11,463 nucleotides of DNA, taken from assembly GCA_009783865.1 (NCBI GenBank), contig WRCR01000085.1, positions 1 through 11,463 of the forward strand, in the 5' to 3' direction. This document shows, in pieces, positions 1-7,770 of the stretch (the first letter of the stretch is position 1; the number at the start of each line of letters is the position of its first letter). Source of the DNA: Planctomycetaceae bacterium (lineage in GTDB: Bacteria > Planctomycetota > Planctomycetia > Pirellulales > Thermoguttaceae). The notes beneath the pieces were generated by a model that did not search any database, was not told where the DNA came from, and saw only the letters and a program-made list of their open reading frames with translations. Position numbers and translations under genes: made by a program.

Positions 1-1165
1 CGGTCAATATCTGATAAAGCATCATGGCGCACATCGCAAAGAACGCAAGGAAACCGAATTGGATAATCCAAATCTTGCGTCCATAAGCGCGGGTCATTAT
101 TTCCCGCCAGATTACGGGATTATTCCACACATGCCGGACTCTGCCGCCTTCGGCGGTGATTGCCGCACTCTGCTGCCGGTCAAGTTGCCGTTCTTCCTGC
201 GTCAATTCTTTCTGTGCTAATGCCTGAAGTGTCCGCTGTTCTTCTAGTTTTGCAACGGCATCAACGGTCAACGCTTCGGCAAGCGTTTGCTCGGTCATTG
301 ATTTCTGTTTAATCCACGTGTCGTCTTCCATTGCGGTATTCAATGTTTCCCGGGAAGGATTCCAAACGCGAACCATGAAAATAGCAATCAGATTAACGAG
401 TACTGCAATCCCGCCGCAAACGCACAAGAAACCGGCAATGGGCGCAAATACCGAAAGAAACGGATTTGCGGAGTAAGTATCAACAACCGGTCTTGATGCC
501 GCAATAACCGCATTCCAAGGACTGAATGCCGCTGCAATTCCCGCTGTGGAAATGCCGAATAGAGTTTGTCCGAACAGTCCGTATCCGACCGGTATCCAGG
601 CGGCAATGTAGAGAACAATAACGAGAATCGTTGCCGCTATTGCCTGAAAGGTTTTGTCGCGCCAGAGTGCGATGCAACTGCCGATGCTTCCGCAAAGAAG
701 CATACTGAAAACGGTGACTAGCAGAACACTGGCAATCTGGCAATAGGAAACGCCGCCGAGAATTGCAATGGACATCAAGACGGGAATCGATACCGCTAAC
801 ATCATTAAAATATTGAGCAAACTTGCCATCAGTTTGCCGAGTACCAGTTCGCTGTTGCTCATATCGGTCAGCAAGAGCAGTAGTAGGGTCTTGCGTTCTT
901 TTTCTTGTCCGACTGCGCTTGCAGCAAGTACAGCGGCAAAGAACACAGACAACACGAGTTGCACCGGTGCGATGAATTGAAACAGCATTGCTCCGAAGCG
1001 GGCGAAGTCGCCGGTGTCGGTTATCAGTTGCGTTCCGCTAATGACGAGCCAAGCGGTTGCCGTCAACAGCAGGAGAAGACCGGCGTAAATACTGCGGACG
1101 ATATACGTCCATTCGCGCCGGGGAACGATGGTAACTTCACGGGTGAAAACAGGACCGAATAACAT
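1..1165 (-). CDS. ABC-2 type transporter permease, 3' end beyond window
   Basis: This is an integral membrane permease of the ABC-2 type, which pairs with a cytoplasmic ATPase to move an unknown substrate across the inner membrane. The visible 388 codons form one uninterrupted frame that leaves the window at position 1, so the C-terminal part is missing. The protein opens with MLFGPVFTREV. Hydrophobic segments lie near residues 25-45, 60-85, 112-138, 142-166, 174-198 and 236-265, and a further one starts near 365. The stretch Q-E-K-E-R-K-T-L-x6-T (residues 87-100), followed by S-E-L-V-L-G-K-L, is the usual ABC-2 permease coupling region. Residues 270-345 are a charged, probably cytoplasmic, Glu/Gln-rich loop. 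It ends in the motif WNNPVIWREIMTRAYGRK (347-364), which I associate with planctomycete permeases. The start is fixed by an AAGGAA site and a promoter just upstream. Family call is confident; substrate is unknown. Confidence 0.85.
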   Translation of the reverse strand, partial: MLFGPVFTREVTIVPRREWTYIVRSIYAGLLLLLTATAWLVISGTQLITDTGDFARFGAMLFQFIAPVQLVLSVFFAAVLAASAVGQEKERKTLLLLLLTDMSNSELVLGKLMASLLNILMMLAVSIPVLMSIAILGGVSYCQIASVLLVTVFSMLLCGSIGSCIALWRDKTFQAIAATILVIVLYIAAWIPVGYGLFGQTLFGISTAGIAAAFSPWNAVIAASRPVVDTYSANPFLSVFAPIAGFLCVCGGIAVLVNLIAIFMVRVWNPSRETLNTAMEDDTWIKQKSMTEQTLAEALTVDAVAKLEEQRTLQALAQKELTQEERQLDRQQSAAITAEGGRVRHVWNNPVIWREIMTRAYGRKIWIIQFGFLAFFAMCAMMLYQILT

Positions 1166-1171
1166 GTTGAG

Positions 1172-1177
1172 TTCCTT
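1172..1177 (-). promoter_or_regulatory. Ribosome binding site of the permease gene
   Basis: On the minus strand AAGGAA ends six bases before the ATG at 1165. This is the only clear Shine-Dalgarno site in front of a gene in this window, and it fixes the permease start. Confidence 0.7.
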
Positions 1178-1194
1178 ACGTTTGATTTTGCGGT

Positions 1195-1223
1195 ATTTTA
1201 TAATCAGTTTGAAAAAACGTCAA
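1195..1223 (-). promoter_or_regulatory. Sigma70-type promoter for the permease gene
   Basis: Read on the minus strand, TTGACG (1218-1223) is followed after exactly 17 bases by TAAAAT (1195-1200). Each box matches the consensus at 5 of 6 positions. The predicted transcript would start near 1188, giving an untranslated leader of roughly 20 bases with the ribosome binding site in it. No terminator hairpin is visible between the upstream ABC-F gene and this promoter, so readthrough from that gene is also possible. Confidence 0.65.
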
Positions 1224-1251
1224 CATTAGCAAGAATTTCTAATCCTACACA

Positions 1252-3390
1252 TCACCAATTCAACTCCGACGCTTCTTCCCAGTGTTCATACAGTTGAGTG
1301 ATTTTTTCCTGTTCTTCTTTGATTTCCAAGTGTATCGCTTTAACCCGCTCACCGTCTCTCGTGATTCTGGGATTTAACAAGTCCTCGTTGAGAGTCAATA
1401 TATGCGTTTCCCTTGCGAAAATTTCCTCTTCTATGTCCGACACCTTCCGAAATGGAAACTTCCGTTCCCGTTTGGGCTTCTTCTCCGACTTATTTTTTTC
1501 CGGTCTCCCCTGCGAACTCTTCCAATTTTCTTCCGCTCTTATGGACTCCTTCGGCGGTCTGCCGTGCTTGCCCGAAGGAGGAACCGGTACCTTCTTCTGC
1601 TGATGCTTGCTTTGCCCCGTTGAAGTGTTTGACGGCGGCTGTTTCTGCGCCGGTTGACTTTTCGCAGTTTGATTTTTCGGCGGTTGATTCTTTTGTGTTG
1701 GAACCATCGACTTGCCCGTGTTCCCAGCCGATTTGCGGTTGGAAGCCGCATCTGTCGAATATGGGTCGGTCATCAAATTCTGCGAAACCATCATTCGGAA
1801 AGTAGAATAATTGCCTTCCAGCACCTTGAATTGCGCACCTTCCTGTATGATAAGCAGATGGTCGGCAACTTTATCAACGAAATATCTGTCGTGAGAAATA
1901 AAAAGCACCGTTCCGTCAAAGTCCCGAATTGCTTTTTCCAATGCCGCTCTTGCCCACAAATCAAGATGGTTTGTCGGCTCATCGAGAATTAACACGTTGG
2001 CATCCTGTGCCGAAAGTTTCGCCAACGCAGCCCGGCAGCGTTGTCCGCCGCTCAAACTTCCGACTGTCTGCAACTGCTGGTCGCCGGTCAATCCAAAGGC
2101 ACCGAGCAAATTCCGCCGCGCTGGTTCCTCGAAAATCTTCTTCGCCGGACGAATTGCATCGACAACCGGTACGGAATCGTCAAGCACATGAAGTTGCTGG
2201 TCAAAGTAGCCGATTATCAAACCCTGTCCGTGAACAATGTTACCGGAGTCCGGTTTCAAGTCGCCGAGCAGACAGCGCAACAGAGTCGTTTTTCCGCAGC
2301 CGTTGGGACCGAGAATTGCCCAGCGTTGTCCGCGTTCAATGTTGACCGTCAAATTACGAAACAGCGGTCTTTCGGGTACGAATCCTTTTGTCAAATCCTC
2401 GCAGCGGAAAACAATGTCGCCGGTTCTGCCCGGCTTTGGAAAGTGCATCGGCGGTGTTTCGATTTTCTTCGGCAGCGATGCCGGTGTTTCCAAAAGCCGG
2501 TCTAACTTTTTGCGGCGGTCTTCCGCTTGCGCCGCCTTCATTCCGTAGTGATTGCGCCGAATAAACTCTTTCGCTTTTTCGACTTCCTCAACATATTTTT
2601 CGTAAGTCCGGGTTTGAACAGCAAGACGTTCTTCCTTTAACAGCGTGTATTTTGAAAAGTTGCCCGGATAGTCGTCAATCGTTCCGTGAAACAATTCAAA
2701 AGTCCGATTCGTGACTCTGTCGAGAAAATATCTGTCGTGCGAAACAAGAATTATTGCCGCCGAGGTCTCCCGCAAGAAGGTTTCAAGCCATTCCGTTGCC
2801 AGCAAATCAAGATGGTTGGACGGTTCGTCCAAAAGCATTACATCCGGTTCTTCGAGTAGAAGTTTTGCCAAACTCAAGCGGTTCAGTTCGCCGCCGCTCA
2901 ATGCGGTGACGGGTTTGTCTAATTCGCCGTCTTGAAAGCCGACTCCGTGCAGGATTTTTTCAATGCGGTGATCGAGATGGTAAGCATCGTGCCGAAGAAG
3001 CGATTCGTGAATGTGGTCATATCTTACCGCCAATCGGTTTAGTTCGGTTTCGTCTGTTGTTTCTGACAGTCGCTGGGCGATGCGTTCTGCTTCATTCTGC
3101 ATTTCCAAGAGAGGCGCGAGAGCGGTTTTTGCTTCTTCGAGGATTGTCTTGCCTGATTGAGTGTCGGGACGCTGTTCCAGATAGCCAATTTTTATACTGG
3201 GGGCTTCTATACTGCCTTTTTCGGATTCTTCCCGACCGGCTAAAATGTTGAGCAGCGTTGTTTTTCCGCAGCCGTTGGGACCAACGAGACCGGCTTTGTC
3301 ACCGGCGCGAAGTTGAAAGGACACGTCCAGCAGCACCGGTTCGTCTGAAAAGTGCTTGCGGAGATGTTCTACCGATAAAATGACTTCCAT
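1252..3390 (-). CDS. ABC-F family ATPase (Uup/YheS-like) with long basic linker and coiled-coil tail
   Basis: This is a soluble protein with two ABC ATPase domains and no membrane segment. ABC-F proteins act on the ribosome as translation factors or resistance proteins rather than as transporters. Counting from the chosen ATG (712 residues), domain 1 has Walker A GPNGCGKT (37-44), signature LSGGE (164-168), Walker B VMLLDEP (184-190) and SHD (217-219). Domain 2 has the same elements at 361-368, LSGGQ at 446-450, 466-472 and 499-501. The charged helical inter-domain linker typical of ABC-F spans about 245-320. Residues about 545-645 are a low-complexity Q/K/P/N/S-rich basic stretch, followed by a predicted coiled coil (648-712) like the Uup C-terminal domain. 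The frame stays open to an upstream ATG at 3462, but the usual ABC-F N-terminus begins at M-E-V-I-L-S-V-E-H-L, so 3390 is preferred. No clear ribosome binding site or promoter was found. The cellular target cannot be told from sequence. Confidence 0.9.
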   Translation of the reverse strand: MEVILSVEHLRKHFSDEPVLLDVSFQLRAGDKAGLVGPNGCGKTTLLNILAGREESEKGSIEAPSIKIGYLEQRPDTQSGKTILEEAKTALAPLLEMQNEAERIAQRLSETTDETELNRLAVRYDHIHESLLRHDAYHLDHRIEKILHGVGFQDGELDKPVTALSGGELNRLSLAKLLLEEPDVMLLDEPSNHLDLLATEWLETFLRETSAAIILVSHDRYFLDRVTNRTFELFHGTIDDYPGNFSKYTLLKEERLAVQTRTYEKYVEEVEKAKEFIRRNHYGMKAAQAEDRRKKLDRLLETPASLPKKIETPPMHFPKPGRTGDIVFRCEDLTKGFVPERPLFRNLTVNIERGQRWAILGPNGCGKTTLLRCLLGDLKPDSGNIVHGQGLIIGYFDQQLHVLDDSVPVVDAIRPAKKIFEEPARRNLLGAFGLTGDQQLQTVGSLSGGQRCRAALAKLSAQDANVLILDEPTNHLDLWARAALEKAIRDFDGTVLFISHDRYFVDKVADHLLIIQEGAQFKVLEGNYSTFRMMVSQNLMTDPYSTDAASNRKSAGNTGKSMVPTQKNQPPKNQTAKSQPAQKQPPSNTSTGQSKHQQKKVPVPPSGKHGRPPKESIRAEENWKSSQGRPEKNKSEKKPKRERKFPFRKVSDIEEEIFARETHILTLNEDLLNPRITRDGERVKAIHLEIKEEQEKITQLYEHWEEASELNW

Positions 3391-3602
3391 TATGCTAAAT
3401 CGTAAATCCTGTTGTGAAAATACCGTTGTAATTTTCGCTAATGATAACCAAAACGGGGGCATATTGAAAGTGCAGTCCGACTGCCCGTCTCCCGGCTGTC
3501 AAACCACCTAACATCAAGCCCTGACTCGAAAAAATTTATTGACGCAACCGCTTGAAAACAAAACACTTCTGAAAATTGTATCATTTTGCACATGGTGACT
3601 AC

Positions 3603-3632
3603 CTATTTTAACGTCGTTTTATCTATTTTAAC
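3603..3632. repeat. Direct repeat CTATTTTAAC, two copies, 20-base period
   Basis: CTATTTTAAC occurs at 3603-3612 and again at 3623-3632. The 20-base period is close to two turns of the helix, which would put both copies on the same face, as in some operators. It could equally be chance in AT-rich DNA. Confidence 0.4.
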
Positions 3633-3648
3633 ATTTCTGCTTTAAACA

Positions 3649-3662
3649 GGGACTGAAGTCCC
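3649..3662. other. Small hairpin GGGAC-TGAA-GTCCC
   Basis: This is a perfect 5-bp inverted repeat around a TGAA loop. There is no T-run right after it on the plus strand, and no gene ends nearby, so it is not called a terminator. It may belong to a dispersed repeat element. Confidence 0.3.
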
Positions 3663-3796
3663 CCGTCTCTTTAGTATTATCTTTACTTGCGCAAATTCTA
3701 ACATACCCGCTAAACTTGGCAAGGGCAAAAAGTGCCGCTTTGAGCAGCGAGTGTTGAACAGATAAGAACATTTTTTTGAAAATACCGCTATTTTTA

Positions 3797-3824
3797 TTGT
3801 AATTTACATTGCACATTGTATAAT
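3797..3824 (+). promoter_or_regulatory. Sigma70-type promoter for the kinase operon
   Basis: TTGTAA (3797-3802) precedes a perfect TATAAT (3819-3824) by 16 bases. Transcription would start near 3831, leaving an untranslated leader of about 120 bases before the kinase ATG. The box lies in the longer string TATAATGATAT, which recurs at the right-edge promoter (11372-11382). Confidence 0.55.
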
Positions 3825-3852
3825 GATATCGATGGAGTAATTGGGACGATAT

Positions 3853-3930
3853 ATGCCGATTGTTCCGATTTTCCGTTGTATCAGCCAGTATGCAATAATT
3901 CCGAGTGATTGCACACTACCCGATTCTTAA
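3853..3930 (+). CDS. Possible 25-codon leader ORF upstream of the kinase
   Basis: An ATG at 3853 opens a 25-codon frame that ends in TAA at 3928-3930, 20 bases before the kinase ATG. GGGA (3843-3846) lies six bases upstream of the ATG, a better ribosome binding site than the kinase itself has. The frame lies wholly downstream of the predicted transcription start. The peptide starts M-P-I-V-P-I-F-R and shows no recognisable motif. A frame this short can easily arise by chance, so this is only a candidate. Confidence 0.2.
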   Translation: MPIVPIFRCISQYAIIPSDCTLPDS

Positions 3931-3950
3931 CTTCTGACTTAACACGAGAC

Positions 3951-6900
3951 ATGTCAGTACGTATCAAAGCCGCTTTGGTTATCATTTTGATTGTCTTCGC
4001 CATAACGGCGGCAAACTTTGCTTCCAGTATGTTTTTTACTCGACAGGGTCTCATCGAGACGATGGAGAGGTGGCAAAGGCTGGATAGCAGTCTCGCCAAT
4101 AACTTGATAAGCACACAAGTATTCCTTCTTAAATCCAACGCCGCTATGGTAGCGGAACGTCTTCGGAATGTTCCAAAGGAGGAAATGCCCGACATAATGA
4201 GGACGCAACTCAAAGAGTTTCCCAATTTCATGGCATTTACGGTTTTTAACCGCACAGAGGAAGTCGCCAGTTGCGGCAACTTTCCAACCTCAGCCCACTA
4301 TCTAAAAAACAGTCCTTATTTACATTCCGCCTTTGAAGGAAAAAGCGTAATTTCCACCACTCGCTACGAACCAGATGCCGGGTATTCTCTGTTTTTTCAT
4401 GTTTGCGTTCCGATAGAAGAAAATTTAGTGCTGTCCGCAACTATTCCGGGTACGTTTTTTTGCAAATTGGTGTCGGAATATCGGTTTTGGCAAACGGGCA
4501 GTATTTTCGTCATTGATGAACAAGGGACGCTTATCGCCCATAGCAATGCCTTACGCGTTAATGAACGCCTCAATTATATTGAAAAGGCAAAGACAGACCC
4601 TGACATGCAGTCCATCGGCAAGTTTTTTGAAAAAATGATTTCTAATAAAAGAGGTTCCGGGGTATATTCTTTGCACGGACAAGAGCGTGTATGTGCCTAT
4701 CAGCGGATTTCCGCCTCTACAATGGGCTGGGTCGTCGGCGTAGTTGCCCCCATCGATGAGAGTCCCCAAATCAAAGTACAGCAGGGACTATTGGTCTCAA
4801 GTTTGCTTTTTCTGATAGCCGGAGTAATTATTGCAGTTTGCCTGTCCAATGCCGTTGTATGGCCCTTTTCAAAAATCGAGGAACAAAACCGCCATCTGGA
4901 GATACTGAACCAAACTGTTCAACAACAGAAAAATGACATTCTGAAGGAACACGAGCGGATAAAAGCATTACTGGATTCTATGCCGTTGACCTTACATCTA
5001 TGGGAAAAGGACGGTAGTCTTTTCGACTGCAACGAAGAAACCGTCAAGTTGTTTCAAGCAGAAAATAAGGAGGAATATGTTAACCATTTTGGCGATTTTT
5101 CTCCCGAATATCAGCCGGATGGTCAAAATTCATGCGATAAAGCTGTCGCTTATATTAAAAAAGCGTATGAAGACGGCAAGAGTGTCTTTGAGTGGATGCA
5201 CCAGCGGAAGAATGGCGAATCTGTTCCCACGGAAGTTACGCTTGTGCGCGTTCGATATGGAAACGAAGCTATTGTTGCAGGATATGTGCGGGATTTACAG
5301 GAACACAAGCAGATGCTGCAGGACATTGAGCGAAGAGACAAACTACTCAAAGTAGGAAACACCATAGCGACTATTCTGCTTTCAACGACAGACGAAGACC
5401 AATTTAAGTGTTTTCTTCAGGAAAGCATGGAATTGCTGGGACGCTGTCTCAATGTAGACAGAGTCCAATTTATGAAAAATGAAATGATTAACGGCTCTCT
5501 CTCTTTTGTTAATAAATACCAATGGCTCAGTGATGTCGGCAGACAAAAAGTCCATATTCCCATTGGTTTGCAGATATCCTACAGTGACCGCCCCATCTGG
5601 AAAAATATATTTTTGCGAGGCAAATGTGTCAACGGACCGATTTCCACATTGTCGCGGGCAAGCCGGATTTTTTTGAACACTTATGAAATCGTCTCAATTG
5701 TTGTTATTCCGCTGATGTTTCAGGGGCAGTTTTGGGGACTTTTCGTACTGGACGATTGCCGACAGGAGCGGGTTTTTCCCCAAGAGGAAATCGGTATCAT
5801 ACGCAGCGTCGGCTTGATGATGATGAGTGTCCTTCAAAAAAACGAAATTACACGAAATTTTCAAACCATCGCTGCTGAGTTGGAAACAGTGCTTAGAGAG
5901 GCGAGAGAAGCCAATCAAGCCAAAAGCGACTTTCTTGCCAATATGAGTCACGAAATGCGCACACCGCTCAACGCCATACTGGGACTCTCTACTTTAGTTC
6001 TGGAGGCAGACGACCTGGATACCGAATTACATGCAAACATTGAAAAAATTTACAATACCGGTCATACTCTTTTGAATACGGTCAACGACATTCTGGACAT
6101 TTCAAAAATTGAGGCTGGCAAACTCGAACTGATTTTTAGCGAATACGATGTTCCCAGTGTGATTGATGACATCTTGGTGCAAAATTTAATAAGTGTTGGA
6201 GACAAGGACATCGATTTTATTTTGAACGTTGATGAATCTTTACCCGCTCGTCTTTACGGGGACGACATGAGAATCAAGCAGATTTTCAACAATCTTTTGT
6301 CGAATGCTTTCAAATATACACAGCGGGGAACAGTCGAACTCAGTATAAATGGTATTCGAGACGGAGATTCGATTTGGCTTATCTTTCGGGTTCAGGATAC
6401 CGGTATCGGTATTCGTACAGAAGATATCGACAGCCTGTTTAAGAACTATTCCCAAGTGGATGTAAAATCCAACCGGCATATTGAGGGGACCGGACTCGGA
6501 CTTTCCATTAGCAAACAGTTGGCGGAAATGATGGGCGGTTATATCCAAGCGGAAAGCGAACACGGAAAGGGCAGTACTTTCACGGTGCATTTACGGCAGA
6601 AACTCGTTACCGATGCCGTAATAGGGGCGGAATTGGCAGAAAATCTAAAAAAACTCAAATACTCTGACAGCAAGCGTGCCCAAAATACGAAAGTGCATCG
6701 TATTCGTTTGCCTTATGCGCAAGTCCTTGTGGTGGACGATATTGTTGTCAATTTGGATGTGGCAAAGGGCTTGCTGAAACCGTATGCAATGCGGGTCCAT
6801 TGTGTGACCTGCGGACAGCAGGCAATTGATGCCATACGTGAAGAAAAGGTTAGATATAATGCCGTTTTTATGGACCACATGATGCCGGTAATGGACGGTG

Positions 6901-7769
6901 TCGAGACCGTGCGGCAGATACGCCAAATCGAAACCGACTACGCAAAAAATATTCCCATTATCGCCATGACCGCTAATGCCATTGTCGGGAGCGAACAAAT
7001 GTTTCTGGACAACGGATTTCAAGCGTTTTTGTCAAAGCCGATTGATATTGCACGACTGGACGGTATTATCCGGCTCTGGATACGGGATGAGAATCAGGAA
7101 AAAGGGTATACTGAACAACAAGTCGGCGTGAACGGTCAAGAGCAATCAGAAAAAAGAAGCGAAATCGATATATCCGCCCTGAGTAAGATTGTTGAAACGG
7201 ATATGGATATGAAAAAAGCACTCCAGCGTTTCGGCGGCAACTTGGAATCGCTTCTTAATGTTTTGCGTTCGTTTGTGGTAAACACCTCGCCCCTTCTTGA
7301 AACCCTTGAAGAAATGAACGAGGATAACATGGCGGATTACGCTATTACCATTCATGGAATCAAGGGGTCCTGTCAGGGTATTTGCGCCGATGATGCGGCG
7401 GAGAAGGCATTACTTTTAGAAAATACCGTAAAGTCCGGCAACTTCAATTTCGTCCGCAGCCGCAATGCGGAATTTCTCGAATCCGTTTTCAAACTGCTTG
7501 CCGGCATCAAAACACTGCTTGACGAAGCGGGTGTAAACAGCAGAAAACAAAAAAAAGACAAACCGGATATTGATGTTCTTGAAAAATTGCGCACCGCATG
7601 CGATAATTACGATATGGACGGAGTGGACGCTGCCATGTCGATAATCGAAAGGTATGAGTACACTTCCGATGACGGTCTTGCGGCTTGGCTGCGGCAAAAT
7701 GTGGAGCATATGAATTTCGCGCAAATTGTAGAAAAACTTTCGGTATTGATTGAGCGACCAGATAAATAG
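3951..7769 (+). CDS. Hybrid sensor histidine kinase: Cache-PAS-GAF-HisKA-HATPase-REC-Hpt
   Basis: This is a membrane-bound hybrid kinase of 1272 residues. Transmembrane helices at about 7-29 and 279-304 flank a periplasmic sensor (about 35-275) that resembles dCache ligand-binding domains. A PAS-like domain (about 333-452) and a GAF domain (about 465-630) follow, then a short coiled coil. The HisKA box SHEMRTP carries the phospho-acceptor His667. The ATPase domain has an N-box around N781-N785, G1 DTGIG (816-820) and G2 GTGLG (846-850). The receiver has D929/D930, phospho-acceptor D975, T1007 and K1029. An Hpt domain carries His1135 in H-G-I-K-G-S-C. The last 65 or so residues form an extra helical module. 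ATG 3951 is preferred over an in-frame TTG at 3909 because MSVRIK leads straight into the first helix. No strong ribosome binding site is seen. The ligand is unknown. The downstream HD-GYP gene, one base on, is the likely partner. Confidence 0.92.
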   Translation: MSVRIKAALVIILIVFAITAANFASSMFFTRQGLIETMERWQRLDSSLANNLISTQVFLLKSNAAMVAERLRNVPKEEMPDIMRTQLKEFPNFMAFTVFNRTEEVASCGNFPTSAHYLKNSPYLHSAFEGKSVISTTRYEPDAGYSLFFHVCVPIEENLVLSATIPGTFFCKLVSEYRFWQTGSIFVIDEQGTLIAHSNALRVNERLNYIEKAKTDPDMQSIGKFFEKMISNKRGSGVYSLHGQERVCAYQRISASTMGWVVGVVAPIDESPQIKVQQGLLVSSLLFLIAGVIIAVCLSNAVVWPFSKIEEQNRHLEILNQTVQQQKNDILKEHERIKALLDSMPLTLHLWEKDGSLFDCNEETVKLFQAENKEEYVNHFGDFSPEYQPDGQNSCDKAVAYIKKAYEDGKSVFEWMHQRKNGESVPTEVTLVRVRYGNEAIVAGYVRDLQEHKQMLQDIERRDKLLKVGNTIATILLSTTDEDQFKCFLQESMELLGRCLNVDRVQFMKNEMINGSLSFVNKYQWLSDVGRQKVHIPIGLQISYSDRPIWKNIFLRGKCVNGPISTLSRASRIFLNTYEIVSIVVIPLMFQGQFWGLFVLDDCRQERVFPQEEIGIIRSVGLMMMSVLQKNEITRNFQTIAAELETVLREAREANQAKSDFLANMSHEMRTPLNAILGLSTLVLEADDLDTELHANIEKIYNTGHTLLNTVNDILDISKIEAGKLELIFSEYDVPSVIDDILVQNLISVGDKDIDFILNVDESLPARLYGDDMRIKQIFNNLLSNAFKYTQRGTVELSINGIRDGDSIWLIFRVQDTGIGIRTEDIDSLFKNYSQVDVKSNRHIEGTGLGLSISKQLAEMMGGYIQAESEHGKGSTFTVHLRQKLVTDAVIGAELAENLKKLKYSDSKRAQNTKVHRIRLPYAQVLVVDDIVVNLDVAKGLLKPYAMRVHCVTCGQQAIDAIREEKVRYNAVFMDHMMPVMDGVETVRQIRQIETDYAKNIPIIAMTANAIVGSEQMFLDNGFQAFLSKPIDIARLDGIIRLWIRDENQEKGYTEQQVGVNGQEQSEKRSEIDISALSKIVETDMDMKKALQRFGGNLESLLNVLRSFVVNTSPLLETLEEMNEDNMADYAITIHGIKGSCQGICADDAAEKALLLENTVKSGNFNFVRSRNAEFLESVFKLLAGIKTLLDEAGVNSRKQKKDKPDIDVLEKLRTACDNYDMDGVDAAMSIIERYEYTSDDGLAAWLRQNVEHMNFAQIVEKLSVLIERPDK

Positions 7770-7770
7770 C

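Larger units (their letters stand above)
3391..3950. other. Intergenic region between divergent ABC-F and kinase genes
   Basis: These 560 bases separate two divergent genes. They contain the plus-strand kinase promoter, a possible leader ORF, a short direct repeat and a small hairpin, each listed separately. No convincing minus-strand promoter for the ABC-F gene was found: a perfect TTGACA on the minus strand (3497-3502) has no acceptable -10 box at 16-18 bases. A 62-codon minus-strand frame (3628-3816) is not supported as a gene. Confidence 0.7.

Noticed and set aside
3391..3462. N-terminal extension of the ABC-F protein to an ATG at 3462
   Set aside because: The extra 24 residues are not part of the ABC-F fold, and no ribosome binding site precedes that ATG. 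The start at 3390 gives the normal ABC-F N-terminus.
3752..3777. TGTT/AACA pairing followed by seven T, resembling a terminator
   Set aside because: The stem is only 4 bp and AT-rich, and no plus-strand gene ends upstream of it.
3628..3816. 62-codon minus-strand frame in the intergenic region
   Set aside because: It has no motif, no ribosome binding site and no promoter, and it crosses the small GGGAC hairpin and AT-rich spacer. It is most likely a chance frame.
3909..3950. TTG start for the kinase, adding 14 residues
   Set aside because: The ATG at 3951 places a short positively charged end directly before the first membrane helix. The extension adds no recognisable feature.
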